Shown: positions 1-8,240 of the stretch, one piece after another
How the letters are laid out: each line of letters begins with the position of its first letter
How positions within the stretch are numbered: the first letter of the stretch is position 1
Source of the DNA: an uncultured Lachnospiraceae bacterium
Lineage (GTDB): Bacteria; Bacillota; Clostridia; Lachnospirales; Lachnospiraceae
Reading direction: 5' to 3'
Length of the DNA: 64,000 nt
Assembly: GCA_934364805.1 (NCBI GenBank)
Contig: CAKRMH010000014.1
Location: forward strand, 1 to 64,000
The notes under the pieces: model-generated
Told to the model about the DNA's origin: nothing
The model's input: only the letters and a program-made list of their open reading frames with translations
The model's database searches: none
Made by a program: the position numbers and the translations under genes

Positions 1-1143
1 CGGACTGTTATCTTTTCCATAAATTACTTTTGAACCACAGATTCCATATGGTTCCAAAATACTTCCATAACCATAATTTCCATCTAAATAAAAATACACT
101 TCTGCAATACCGTTTTGTCCGGATTCTTTGTGTGCACTTGCAGCAAAGCCGCTGTTCACATCCGCATTCATCACATTGTAAGTTCCATACGCTAGCAATG
201 TAATCTCAAACTCTGCTCCGATTTTTCCATCTGCGGAAATACCATAATCAAGGACATCCGGCTGGTAGGAACATATCAGGCTGGTATCTGTCCCATCATA
301 GGTAACGCCACACATACCACTCATCTCATAAGATAAAAAGACTTCTCCCTGTGTTGAATATACCAGATTCATGGTAATGTATGCACTAAACATTCCATCT
401 GCAAATACATATGGAAGTGTTGCAATTGGAATACTTCCGGCAGCACCTCCAGTAACAGTAACATCCGTTAATTTCATTTTGGTATCAATTACTGCTGTCA
501 TCTCTTTTACCCCGGTAAGGTCAAATACCAGATGATACTCCAAAGACGGATCTATCACAAAATCACCTGTCAGACTTGCATTTGTACCAAGTTGTTTATC
601 AATATGGAAATTCAACCCGTTCATGGTTGTTGTTCCATTCGATGTAAAAGAAAACCACTCTCTCCAGCTTCCAGACCTTGTCCCGTCTGTTGCATTTGCA
701 GCACTTGTCACGCTCACTCCATCTGCAGGAATCACCGCATCTGAATCCACTTCTGCTGTCCCTTGCGTATCAACGCTCTCTACAACATCAAAAACACTAT
801 CCGGTTTCTCCCCTTCAATTACATAGCTATCATCTGTCTTTACTACGTCGGTCACTTCAATGGCTCGTTCTATACCATCCTCTTGTGCTGGTACCACAAT
901 AATATTTCCGGCTTCCAATTCTTCTGCTGATGCATCCTCGGTCACAACTTCATAGCTTCCACCTGTCTGTTCTTCAATCGAGGCATCCTGAGCAACATCC
1001 GTTACAACATCCTCTGCATACACAACTTCATCCGGTGTCTGATTTCCATTGCTTTCCTTTGCAAATGTCACTACTGTACCAAGATTTGTCACCATAAGCA
1101 GTGCCACAAGGCCTAAACTTATTTTCTTTTTTATGTTACGCAT
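1..1143 (-). CDS. Secreted acidic protein of unknown function, N-terminal part (runs off the window)
   Basis: The frame is open from an ATG at 1143 to the window edge, 381 codons with no stop. A purine-rich GAGGGGAG site sits about 7 nt before the ATG. Residues 1-30 form a typical signal peptide (basic MRNIKKK, then a hydrophobic stretch, then a TFAKE-like cleavage area). Residues about 30-160 are very rich in Asp, Glu, Val and Ala and look like a disordered linker with loose repeats around VVTD. From about residue 165 the protein becomes beta-rich with many Thr, Gly, Tyr and a few Cys, as in extracellular beta-sandwich domains. I do not recognise the family. It is probably exported and surface-associated (inference). 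The C terminus, and so any cell-wall anchor, lies outside the window. Confidence 0.8.
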   Translation of the reverse strand, partial: MRNIKKKISLGLVALLMVTNLGTVVTFAKESNGNQTPDEVVYAEDVVTDVAQDASIEEQTGGSYEVVTEDASAEELEAGNIIVVPAQEDGIERAIEVTDVVKTDDSYVIEGEKPDSVFDVVESVDTQGTAEVDSDAVIPADGVSVTSAANATDGTRSGSWREWFSFTSNGTTTMNGLNFHIDKQLGTNASLTGDFVIDPSLEYHLVFDLTGVKEMTAVIDTKMKLTDVTVTGGAAGSIPIATLPYVFADGMFSAYITMNLVYSTQGEVFLSYEMSGMCGVTYDGTDTSLICSYQPDVLDYGISADGKIGAEFEITLLAYGTYNVMNADVNSGFAASAHKESGQNGIAEVYFYLDGNYGYGSILEPYGICGSKVIYGKDNSP

Positions 1144-1159
1144 AAGCAATCTCCCCTCT

Positions 1160-1173
1160 GTTGCTTTTGCAAC
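1160..1173 (-). promoter_or_regulatory. Small inverted repeat just upstream of the RBS
   Basis: GTTGC-tttt-GCAAC forms a 5-bp stem directly upstream of the GAGGGGAG ribosome binding site of the secreted protein. It may stabilise or mask the leader; this is inference only. Confidence 0.3.
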
Positions 1174-1190
1174 TTGTCTTAGTACTTATA

Positions 1191-1217
1191 TACTACCACA
1201 AAATGGTGTTTTTGCAA
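1191..1217 (-). promoter_or_regulatory. Candidate promoter of the secreted-protein gene
   Basis: On the minus strand TTGCAA is followed, 16 nt later, by TAGTAT, and the overlapping GTATATAAG is also AT-rich. The site lies about 50-75 nt before the ATG at 1143. The minus 10 hexamer is weak (4 of 6), so confidence is modest. Confidence 0.4.
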
Positions 1218-1251
1218 TATATTTGACGATAACCTATCGCTTATTTGTCGT

Positions 1252-1275
1252 GCCCGCTCACTTGCGGGCATTTTT
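1252..1275 (+). terminator. Hairpin followed by T run, plus-strand orientation
   Basis: GCCCGC-tcactt-GCGGGC is followed by ATTTTT on the plus strand. No plus-strand gene precedes it here, so it may block antisense or read-through transcription entering the ftsH region. Its role is unclear. Confidence 0.45.
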
Positions 1276-1315
1276 CATATCTAACAATCCCAAAGTTAGA
1301 ACTTTCCTATAAAGT

Positions 1316-1350
1316 AAAAAAAAGACAGCCTTTCGATCTGCTGTCTTTTT
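1316..1350 (-). terminator. Rho-independent terminator downstream of ftsH
   Basis: AAAAAGACAGC and GCTGTCTTTTT (stem cores 1324-1329 and 1340-1345) form an 11-bp hairpin with A/T tails on both sides, so it works in either direction. On the minus strand it ends the long spoIIE-tilS-hpt-ftsH transcript, about 230 nt after the ftsH stop. Confidence 0.8.
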
Positions 1351-1577
1351 AGGAGAAGGTATTTTTACTATGGGGTATAGCAAAAACTATATAATGTATT
1401 GGGGGTTTTTACAGGTATTATAATAGCATGTCCCATAGAAAAAGTGTGCACAAACTTCACAAAAAACATCATTTGTTTTTGTGCATTCTGTACACACTCT
1501 TGATCAAAAATTCTCATTTATGCCGAAAGGCAGTCGAGACAATGCCCCTGCACCTGCTGGAAGTAAATCCTTTATGC
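1351..1577. other. Non-coding gap between ftsH and its terminator
   Basis: No gene is supported here. It holds an imperfect 23-bp inverted repeat (1443-1465 with 1476-1498, 19 of 23 paired, 10-nt loop) and an AT-rich TATAAT on the plus strand at 1419 without a convincing minus 35 partner. Confidence 0.5.
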
Positions 1578-3434
1578 TTATGCCTCTGTCCCAGAAGCAG
1601 GTACTGCGTTATTGCCAAAGAGCGCCTCAAACTCATCTCTCGAAATCTTTTCCTTCTCAAGAAGAAGTTTTGCACAGGCATCGAGAACACTTCTGTTCTC
1701 GATGATCATCGTTCTGGCTTTCTGGTATGCATCATCGATAATGCGTTTTACTTCCTCATCGATCGCAGATGCAACGCCTTCACTATAGCCTCTTGTGTGG
1801 GCAAGATCACGTCCGATAAATACTTCGTCATCATCATTGTCATAACAGATCAGACCGATATTGTCAGACATTCCGTATCTGGTAACCATCGCTTTCGCCA
1901 TTTTGGTTGCCTGCTTGATATCCTGGGAAGCACCGGTTGTAATATCGTCAAATACCAGTTCCTCAGCAACACGTCCACCGAGATCCACGATGATCTCCTG
2001 AAGCATGCGTCCCTTGGAGTTAAACATCTCATCCTTCTCCGGCAATGGCATTGTGTAGCCTGCTGCTCCAGCGCCGGTCGGAATGATCGATACCGAATAT
2101 ACCGGTCCAACATCCGGAAGAAGATGGAACAAAATTGCGTGTCCGGATTCATGATATGCTGTGATCTTCTTCTCTTTCTCTGAGATGACACGGCTTCTCT
2201 TCTCCGCACCGATTCCAACTTTGACAAAGGATTTCTTAATATCATCCTGGGTAATATATGCACGTTCCTCACGTGCTGCAACGATTGCAGCCTCATTAAG
2301 CAGGTTCTCAAGATCTGCACCAGTAAATCCAGCGGTTGTCTGTGCGATCTGCTTCAGATCGACATCATCGCCAAGCGGCTTGTTTCTGGCATGTACTTCA
2401 AGGATCTCCTCCCTGCCGCCAACATCCGGTCTTCCGACGTGGATCTTACGGTCAAAACGTCCTGGACGCATGATCGCAGGATCAAGGATATCCACACGGT
2501 TGGTAGCTGCCATCACAATAATTCCTTCATTGACACCAAAACCATCCATCTCAACAAGCATCTGGTTTAAGGTCTGCTCACGTTCATCATGTCCGCCGCC
2601 CATTCCGGTTCCTCTGCGTCTTGCAACCGCATCGATCTCATCGATAAACACGATACAAGGAGCATTTTTCTTAGCATCTTCAAACAGGTCACGTACTCGT
2701 GAAGCACCGACACCAACGAACATCTCTACGAAGTCCGATCCGGAAATACTGAAAAACGGAACGCCTGCTTCTCCTGCGATTGCCTTTGCAAGAAGAGTTT
2801 TACCAGTTCCAGGAGGTCCGACAAGCAGAACACCTTTCGGGATACGGGCACCAAGTCTGGTGTATTTTTTCGGAGCTTTCAGGAAATCCACGATCTCCTC
2901 AAGTTCTTCTTTCTCCTCCCGGAGTCCTGCAACATTCTGGAATGTCACTTTGTTATTCTCATCGTTCGAAAGCTTCGCCCGGTTCTTTCCAAAATTCATC
3001 ATCTTGCCGCCGCCATTTTGTGCAGCAGCCTGATTATTTAACATTGTAAAGAGAATGAAACATGCTCCGAATATCAGCAGATATGGAAGCAGCGTCATAA
3101 GCCAGCTTTCTTCCGGAACATCTGCACAGGTATAATCGGTAAAATCATATTTCTCCATCAGATCCTGCATCTCGTTGACATCCGATGTATACAGAATCTG
3201 CTGTGTTCCATTCTTATATTTCACTTTCAGGCTTCCGGTCGGAATCTCGCGGTTTTGTACAACCGTAACCGTATCCACTTTTCCGTTATCTAATGCATCC
3301 TGAAACTGGTCTTTCGTGTAGGAATTGGTTGCGGTGCTTCCACTCAGCCAATACCAGATCAGTATGACTACAAGAATCAGCGCAATATAGAATCCAAAGC
3401 CTCTGAGTGTACCATTCTTTTTCTTATTCACCAT
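1578..3434 (-). CDS. ftsH: ATP-dependent zinc metalloprotease FtsH
   Basis: Membrane-anchored AAA+ protease that degrades misfolded and regulatory membrane or cytosolic proteins. The 618-residue protein has transmembrane segments at about 14-31 and 111-131 with a small external domain between them. The AAA module has Walker A GPPGTGKT (206-213), Walker B IVFIDE (261-266) and the second region of homology around GRFDR (325-329). The peptidase domain carries the zinc motif HESGH (428-432) and the third ligand Asp at about 505. Length is normal for Firmicutes. An AAAGGAG site precedes the ATG. It is the last gene of the spoIIE-tilS-hpt-ftsH group, the same order as in Bacillus subtilis, where FtsH also supports sporulation. 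Confidence 0.97.
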   Translation of the reverse strand: MVNKKKNGTLRGFGFYIALILVVILIWYWLSGSTATNSYTKDQFQDALDNGKVDTVTVVQNREIPTGSLKVKYKNGTQQILYTSDVNEMQDLMEKYDFTDYTCADVPEESWLMTLLPYLLIFGACFILFTMLNNQAAAQNGGGKMMNFGKNRAKLSNDENNKVTFQNVAGLREEKEELEEIVDFLKAPKKYTRLGARIPKGVLLVGPPGTGKTLLAKAIAGEAGVPFFSISGSDFVEMFVGVGASRVRDLFEDAKKNAPCIVFIDEIDAVARRRGTGMGGGHDEREQTLNQMLVEMDGFGVNEGIIVMAATNRVDILDPAIMRPGRFDRKIHVGRPDVGGREEILEVHARNKPLGDDVDLKQIAQTTAGFTGADLENLLNEAAIVAAREERAYITQDDIKKSFVKVGIGAEKRSRVISEKEKKITAYHESGHAILFHLLPDVGPVYSVSIIPTGAGAAGYTMPLPEKDEMFNSKGRMLQEIIVDLGGRVAEELVFDDITTGASQDIKQATKMAKAMVTRYGMSDNIGLICYDNDDDEVFIGRDLAHTRGYSEGVASAIDEEVKRIIDDAYQKARTMIIENRSVLDACAKLLLEKEKISRDEFEALFGNNAVPASGTEA

Positions 3435-3491
3435 TTTTCTCCTTTACGCACCTGCTGCCATAACACAGCCGGTATTTTTTCCGATGGAAGA

Positions 3492-4022
3492 CTATACCTC
3501 GTCTTCAATAAATCCGATATATGGAAGATTGCGGTATCTCTGATCGTAATCCAGACCAAATCCGACTACGAATTTGTCCGGGATCTCAAATCCGGTATAA
3601 TCAACAACAACATCATCCACCACACGTCTGTCTGGTTTATCTAACAGTGTTGTGATCGTAAGGGTCTTCGGATTTCTTGTGCGCAGCAATTTGCAAAGAT
3701 GGCTGAGTGTATAGCCTGAGTCAATGATATCCTCCACAAGGATTACGTTTTTGCCCTCGATCGGACTCTCCAGATCTTTCTTGATATTGATGATTCCGGA
3801 TGACTTTGTCTCAGATCCATAGCTTGACACTGTCATAAAATCAATGTTCATCGGAAGCTCGATTCTTTTGGCAAGCTCCGTTGTATAAAAAATCGATCCT
3901 TTTAAAATGCATACAAGATATACGGATTCTCCCTGGAATCTCTTCGTAATCTCTGCTCCGATCTCTGCAATCCGTTTGTTCAGCTGCTCTTCTGTCAAAT
4001 GCACGCTTATGTTGTGATCCAT
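3492..4022 (-). CDS. hpt: Hypoxanthine phosphoribosyltransferase
   Basis: Purine salvage enzyme that joins hypoxanthine (and usually guanine) to PRPP to make IMP or GMP in the cytosol. The 176-residue protein has the PRPP-binding signature VILVEDIIDSGYT at 93-105 and the family's early KGSIFYTTELA segment (about 41-51). Its ATG overlaps the tilS stop by one base (TAATG), with GGAGG just upstream inside tilS, so translation is probably coupled. In Bacillus TilS and HprT form a complex with FtsH and act on ftsH expression; the gene order here allows the same but this is inference. Confidence 0.95.
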   Translation of the reverse strand: MDHNISVHLTEEQLNKRIAEIGAEITKRFQGESVYLVCILKGSIFYTTELAKRIELPMNIDFMTVSSYGSETKSSGIINIKKDLESPIEGKNVILVEDIIDSGYTLSHLCKLLRTRNPKTLTITTLLDKPDRRVVDDVVVDYTGFEIPDKFVVGFGLDYDQRYRNLPYIGFIEDEV

Positions 4023-5455
4023 TATTCTTTTCCTCCGTCGTATTTAATTTCCAGGATATAACGGGTCTGCTCTGTCACCAGACAGGATGCACTGCTCCTG
4101 CCTCCAAGTATTGCAAAAACTTCGGATCCTTTTGCTGCCAGAAGCATCCTGTCCCGCTGTTCCTGAGGTATTTTCTCATTCACAAAATATTCCTTTAACT
4201 TTTTGCGATGCCCCTTGTCATCCGCATAAAAAAAGTCTCCGGGATGCCGGTATCGCAAAAAAAAGCCATTTTTTATCATATCATAATCGAGCCATTTCGT
4301 ATATGGTTTTTTCGGAATTTCCTGCGTATTTCCGTCAAAATCCATAACCCGGATCGTCACAGTTCCTCCGCCCGGAATATCCGGTATGCAAAGTCTGTTT
4401 CCAGGCATAAGCTCCGACTCCCGGATCTCATATTCCCATGGGCTGCTTACCGTTTTGCCAGCCCCAAATAACCGGATCGTATCGTATTCTTTTCTCGCAA
4501 TGATGCCATACGGAAGCCGGATCTGTTTTCCCGACTGCATCCCGCACAAGGCCAGCACATCATTCACATGGACTGCCGTGATATCCTTCTGTCTTCCCGC
4601 TGCCTGAAAAATTGCCCTGCGCACCAGTTCCTTTGCAACTGCAGATGCATTCTGTTCCAGAAGATCAGCCTTCAGGATCACGGTATCCTCCCTTTTTTCA
4701 AGAATATGCTCCGCTTTCCCATCCACCTCGGATTCCAGGAAATCCCACACCTCCTGCAGTCTTTCTACTGTCTGTCCGATATGTTGCACTGCCTGTGTAT
4801 TTAACTGCGTCAGCTGCGGAAGAATGACATTCCGGATACGGTTTCTGCTGTAATCCAGTTCAAAATTTGTTGCATCCGTTCGATACTCCATGCCCTTTTC
4901 CCGCAGATAAGCTTCGATCTGTGATCTTGAAACACAAAGCATCGGACGGATATAACAGATCCCGTGCTCATCCTGACGCACCGGCTGCATTCCGCACATT
5001 CCTTTCAGACCACTCCCCCGGATCATCTGAAAAAGGATCGTCTCCGCATTATCATCCATATGATGTGCAAGTGCAACTTTTACCTTTTTTCCGGCTTTTA
5101 CCGATTCTTCTGCAATGTCCAAAAATGCCTGATAGCGAAGAATTCTTGCCGCTTCTTCCATTCCAAGGCGGTTCTTTTTTGCATATTTTGGCACATCAAC
5201 GCTGTACATATGGAACGGGATGTTCTGCATTCTGCAAAGGTTGTCCACAAAACATGCGTCGTCCCTGCTTGCTTTTCCACGGATTCCATGCTCTACGTGG
5301 ATGACTTCCATGTCAAAACCGATGCGTTCCCTCAGTTCCAGCAGCACGGTCATAAGACAGACCGAATCTGCGCCACCGGATACCCCGGCAAACACAGTAT
5401 CTCCCTGTTCGATCATATGATATTTTGCGATATAAGCCTGAATTTGATCCACCAT
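4022..5455 (-). CDS. tilS: tRNA(Ile)-lysidine synthetase TilS
   Basis: Modifies C34 of tRNA-Ile(CAU) to lysidine using ATP and lysine, so the tRNA reads AUA. The N-terminal PP-loop SGGADS lies at about 26-31, followed by the HxxHH-type and RxxRN segments of the catalytic core (for example YSRNRIRNVILP) and a C-terminal TilS domain near residues 390-460. I chose ATG 5455, which overlaps the spoIIE stop as TAATG. A TTG 12 nt further upstream would be in frame but has no ribosome binding site. The predicted length of 477 residues is normal. It sits between spoIIE and hpt with one-base overlaps at both ends, a strong sign of coupled translation. Confidence 0.95.
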   Translation of the reverse strand: MVDQIQAYIAKYHMIEQGDTVFAGVSGGADSVCLMTVLLELRERIGFDMEVIHVEHGIRGKASRDDACFVDNLCRMQNIPFHMYSVDVPKYAKKNRLGMEEAARILRYQAFLDIAEESVKAGKKVKVALAHHMDDNAETILFQMIRGSGLKGMCGMQPVRQDEHGICYIRPMLCVSRSQIEAYLREKGMEYRTDATNFELDYSRNRIRNVILPQLTQLNTQAVQHIGQTVERLQEVWDFLESEVDGKAEHILEKREDTVILKADLLEQNASAVAKELVRRAIFQAAGRQKDITAVHVNDVLALCGMQSGKQIRLPYGIIARKEYDTIRLFGAGKTVSSPWEYEIRESELMPGNRLCIPDIPGGGTVTIRVMDFDGNTQEIPKKPYTKWLDYDMIKNGFFLRYRHPGDFFYADDKGHRKKLKEYFVNEKIPQEQRDRMLLAAKGSEVFAILGGRSSASCLVTEQTRYILEIKYDGGKE

Positions 5456-7323
5456 TATTTTTTCCAAAAGCCAGTAACCAGTATGGTCATGTCATCCTTC
5501 GCATGCCCTCCTGTAAAAAGCATGACACGGTCCATGATCGTTTTTGCCAGTACTCCGGCATTCTCCGTCGTAATTTCTTCTATGATGCCGGAAAGCGTTT
5601 CCTCCGGCTCCTTCACATGGAGATATTCTACCACACCGTCTGTTACCATTACAAGAAAATCCCCGTTTTCCAGCATTCTTTCGGTCTGTTCCAGTTCCGG
5701 CTCGCACGCTGCCCCGGCCGGAAGCGAGGAAGAGGCGATCCACTCTACGCCATCCTTATGCTTGATGAACGTTGCCGCAGCACCGATCTTGGAGAGCTCG
5801 AGTTTTCCGGAATACAGATCGACCGATGCCAGATCCAGCGTGGAAAATTTGTTATTCTCCCCTTGCAGGACCATTGCGGAATTCATCATCTTGATCGCTG
5901 TTTCCTTGCGGAATCCCGCCTCCAAAAACTTGTCCAGAAGTTCCACGACCATCTCACTCTCCTGACTGGCCTCAGCTCCCGATCCCATTCCATCGGACAA
6001 TGCCACTACATACTGCCCGTCATCCATGGAAAGCATGGAAAAATTGTCCCCACTGACTACAGACTGATCCTTTTTTTTAGAAGCGATCCCGGATAAAACA
6101 TAAAATGTATTCTCCTCATACAGAAGAATCGAGACAGGGTCCGATGTGATCAGTGCCCTCGTATCCTTTCCCCCACGGAATTTTCTCCCCATGGCACCAG
6201 ATACCGCTTTCATATAATTTCTGACCGGAATGCCGCCTCCCCACCTGGCAGCTACTTCCGCACGGATATACAGATGACCGTTTTCCCCTTGGAATACATG
6301 CGCATTGTTCACGATCAGCCCGCGCTCTTTCACCTCAAGCTGCATACGTGCCAGCTGGATCCGGTATCTGGTATCCACACACTCATTTCCACGCACCCAT
6401 TCCCCCATCATATCCGCCATTGCATCCAGCTGCTGTGCGATCATGATACGGTTTTCCATCAGTCTTGCATACCACGCACGGTTCAGTTCCAGCCGGGAAA
6501 AGGCGTTGACCGCCTCCTCCACCATGCCCGGGTAATTCGGGCAATCGGTAATATATTCCTGCTGCACGATCTCTTCCTTCGTCTTATGCGCCACGACTGC
6601 CGAAAGCATCCGTCTGATATTTTCCGCTGGAGAAAATGTATTGTTATTCCAGCAAAGTGCACAGCCATCACAGGACGCACACATTTTCCCCGTGATTTCC
6701 CGCTGCAGCAGACCGACTTCATCCCCCTGCACCGCATTTTTTGGTCTGCTCAGGCTTGTAAACGTATCGGAAAGTCCGCCAAACGCTGCCGCAAAAGCCT
6801 CCATTCTCGCATCCGTATCCTGTGGCAGCACCGCTGTCTGCATCTGTGGAGTATCCCCGATCCGAAGCAGGAACTCGGGCAGAAACACGATCAGATAGTG
6901 GAATAACACCGTCAGTCCAAGTACCATAATGCTCTCGCTGCAGGCAGCGGTCAGCTCGTTTCTGTCCGGCATCAGCAAAAGCATTCCGGAAATGTTCATC
7001 GCCATCGTTGCCACTGCTGCGATCGCTCCTGCTGCCCATCCGCCAATCTTTCGGTTCGCCCACAGATAAAAACGGATTCCGAGCACTGCGAGTATCAGTA
7101 CAAACATATATTTTACTACATCCGCAAGTCCCATAAAACGTGCCATTCCTATTGCGATTCCTATGTACAGCCACATATTTTTCTGCTGTTCGATACTGAC
7201 GGCCGCCACATACGCCGGCACCAACGGGTAACACCCCATGACCGGGAACATACTGCACAATATTCCTGCGCCCCCACTGATCCCCCTCCACAAATTCATC
7301 TTCCATGTCGTATTTGTCTGCAT
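5455..7323 (-). CDS. spoIIE: Stage II sporulation protein E, PP2C-type phosphatase
   Basis: SpoIIE dephosphorylates SpoIIAA so that sigma F becomes active in the forespore, and it also binds the division machinery. The N-terminal ~150 residues hold only about four or five hydrophobic segments, fewer than the ten of Bacillus SpoIIE, and the whole protein is 622 residues against about 827. A middle domain has a CxxCxxCxxC cluster (C215, C218, C221, C224). The C-terminal PP2C domain shows its metal-binding acids in LSDGMGSG (442-449), TDGV (561-564) and AKDDMTI (608-614). A good AGGAGG precedes the ATG. Transcription probably starts at a Spo0A-type promoter with 21-bp spacing (see 7371-7437). 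Downstream are tilS, hpt and ftsH. Confidence 0.95.
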   Translation of the reverse strand: MQTNTTWKMNLWRGISGGAGILCSMFPVMGCYPLVPAYVAAVSIEQQKNMWLYIGIAIGMARFMGLADVVKYMFVLILAVLGIRFYLWANRKIGGWAAGAIAAVATMAMNISGMLLLMPDRNELTAACSESIMVLGLTVLFHYLIVFLPEFLLRIGDTPQMQTAVLPQDTDARMEAFAAAFGGLSDTFTSLSRPKNAVQGDEVGLLQREITGKMCASCDGCALCWNNNTFSPAENIRRMLSAVVAHKTKEEIVQQEYITDCPNYPGMVEEAVNAFSRLELNRAWYARLMENRIMIAQQLDAMADMMGEWVRGNECVDTRYRIQLARMQLEVKERGLIVNNAHVFQGENGHLYIRAEVAARWGGGIPVRNYMKAVSGAMGRKFRGGKDTRALITSDPVSILLYEENTFYVLSGIASKKKDQSVVSGDNFSMLSMDDGQYVVALSDGMGSGAEASQESEMVVELLDKFLEAGFRKETAIKMMNSAMVLQGENNKFSTLDLASVDLYSGKLELSKIGAAATFIKHKDGVEWIASSSLPAGAACEPELEQTERMLENGDFLVMVTDGVVEYLHVKEPEETLSGIIEEITTENAGVLAKTIMDRVMLFTGGHAKDDMTILVTGFWKK

Positions 7324-7370
7324 CTCATCTGCCTCCTATCACTTTTTGGCCTTTTCGGGCAAGTGACTCG

Positions 7371-7403
7371 ATTATAGGACGGCTCCGATAAAATCTTTGT
7401 CAA
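7371..7403 (-). promoter_or_regulatory. spoIIE promoter with 21-bp spacer and a Spo0A-like box
   Basis: On the minus strand TTGACA (7403-7398) and TATAAT (7376-7371) are both perfect hexamers separated by 21 bp instead of 17. This wide spacing is the hallmark of the Spo0A-dependent sigma A promoters of Bacillus spoIIE and spoIIG. TGTCAAA (plus strand 7398-7404), one change from the 0A box TGTCGAA, overlaps the minus 35 site. A second, weaker copy CGTCAAA lies at 7431-7437, 33 bp upstream. Confidence 0.75.
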
Positions 7404-7496
7404 ATCAGATTCCGGTTTTAAAAAACTTTTCGTCAAAACCTCTATCCAGATGGCGATTCGATGCACTTTGAATCCGGTCAGGAAGTTTAAGAACTT

Positions 7497-7540
7497 AAAA
7501 AAAGAGCAAAGAATAACGGATCTCTCCTATTCTTCACTCT
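7497..7540 (-). terminator. Terminator overlapping the 3' end of divIC
   Basis: On the minus strand a 13-bp stem (7540-7528 with 7516-7504, two G-U pairs) has a 12-nt loop and is followed by a run of seven T. Its left arm contains the last codons of divIC. It separates the yabP-yabQ-divIC transcript from the Spo0A-controlled spoIIE unit. Confidence 0.75.
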
Positions 7541-7826
7541 CTTTAAAAATAATCTCATTATCATATGCAAGTCCGAGCTTGCTCTTTGCAATATCTTCAA
7601 TATACTTCGTTGTCTTCGTATACTGTTCATATTCATCAAGCTCTGTCTGACGTTCGGTCTCAGCATCATATTGTTTCTGCAATTCATTCTGCCGCTCAGC
7701 GTAAGCTTTGTCTTTCTGTTTCAGATGTACAATCTGGATTGACATGACAACCAGAAATGCAATTACAATAAGTCCAATGCATACCGCACCTGTATTACGG
7801 TTCTTCTTTCTGCGTTTTGCACTCAT
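7527..7826 (-). CDS. divIC: Septum formation initiator DivIC/FtsB-like protein
   Basis: Small bitopic divisome protein that pairs with FtsL and DivIB at the septum. The 99 residues comprise a basic cytoplasmic start (MSAKRRKKNR), one membrane span at about 14-33 and a coiled-coil rich in Lys, Gln and Glu (about 35-75), then the conserved tail with YIEDIAKSKLGLAYDNEIIF, where DivIC/FtsB proteins keep an ARxxLGmv-like motif. Position between yabQ and spoIIE matches Bacillus. Its stop lies inside a terminator hairpin, so it appears to end its transcript. Confidence 0.93.
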   Translation of the reverse strand: MSAKRRKKNRNTGAVCIGLIVIAFLVVMSIQIVHLKQKDKAYAERQNELQKQYDAETERQTELDEYEQYTKTTKYIEDIAKSKLGLAYDNEIIFKESEE

Positions 7827-7865
7827 AATCTGTATCCTTCATCTCCTGATCCACAATCCCGTTTA

Positions 7866-8240
7866 TCACTTTCTCAGCTTTATTTTAACTTTTTCCATGG
7901 CTTTTTTCAATCGTTTTTTCAGGGAGCGGATCAAAATGCCCATCCATTTCATCAGCCATCTGCCAAGCAGCTGATAATATAGAAAAAGCCCGGCCGCAAT
8001 TCCTCCCACGATAAATCCTCTCACTGCTCCATCATTTTCCCGGTATAAAAGAATAAATACCGCAACGCCAAATACGATCCAGTAGATCACATCCTCGATC
8101 GACACCAGAATGATCCCTCTTGGAAGGATCCTGCGGCAGATCCGTATCACATCATATAAAAGCATCAATGCAGCTCCCAGAAGCACGGCGCTTCCAAAAA
8201 GCATCATCTCATTTTGAATGCTCCCACTCACTGACATCAT
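7866..8240 (-). CDS. yabQ: Spore cortex biosynthesis protein YabQ
   Basis: YabQ is a forespore outer-membrane protein needed for cortex formation in Bacillus and is made under sigma E. This 124-residue protein has hydrophobic spans at about 12-32, 46-65 and 73-92 and a very basic tail (SLKKRLKKAMEKVKIKLRK). It has no recognisable catalytic motif, as usual for the family. The start overlaps the yabP stop (ATGATG around 8235-8240) and lacks a strong Shine-Dalgarno site, which suggests coupling to yabP. Confidence 0.9.
   Translation of the reverse strand: MMSVSGSIQNEMMLFGSAVLLGAALMLLYDVIRICRRILPRGIILVSIEDVIYWIVFGVAVFILLYRENDGAVRGFIVGGIAAGLFLYYQLLGRWLMKWMGILIRSLKKRLKKAMEKVKIKLRK

Noticed and set aside
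1428..2183. Plus-strand reading frame of 251 codons opposite ftsH
   Set aside because: It is antisense to the conserved protease domain of ftsH, has no ribosome binding site and resembles no protein.
2161..3033. Plus-strand reading frame of 290 codons opposite ftsH
   Set aside because: Mirror frame of the AAA domain; Ser and Arg-rich composition follows from the ftsH codons.
4964..5965. Plus-strand reading frame of 333 codons over tilS and spoIIE
   Set aside because: Covers two well-supported genes on the other strand and has no site or family match.
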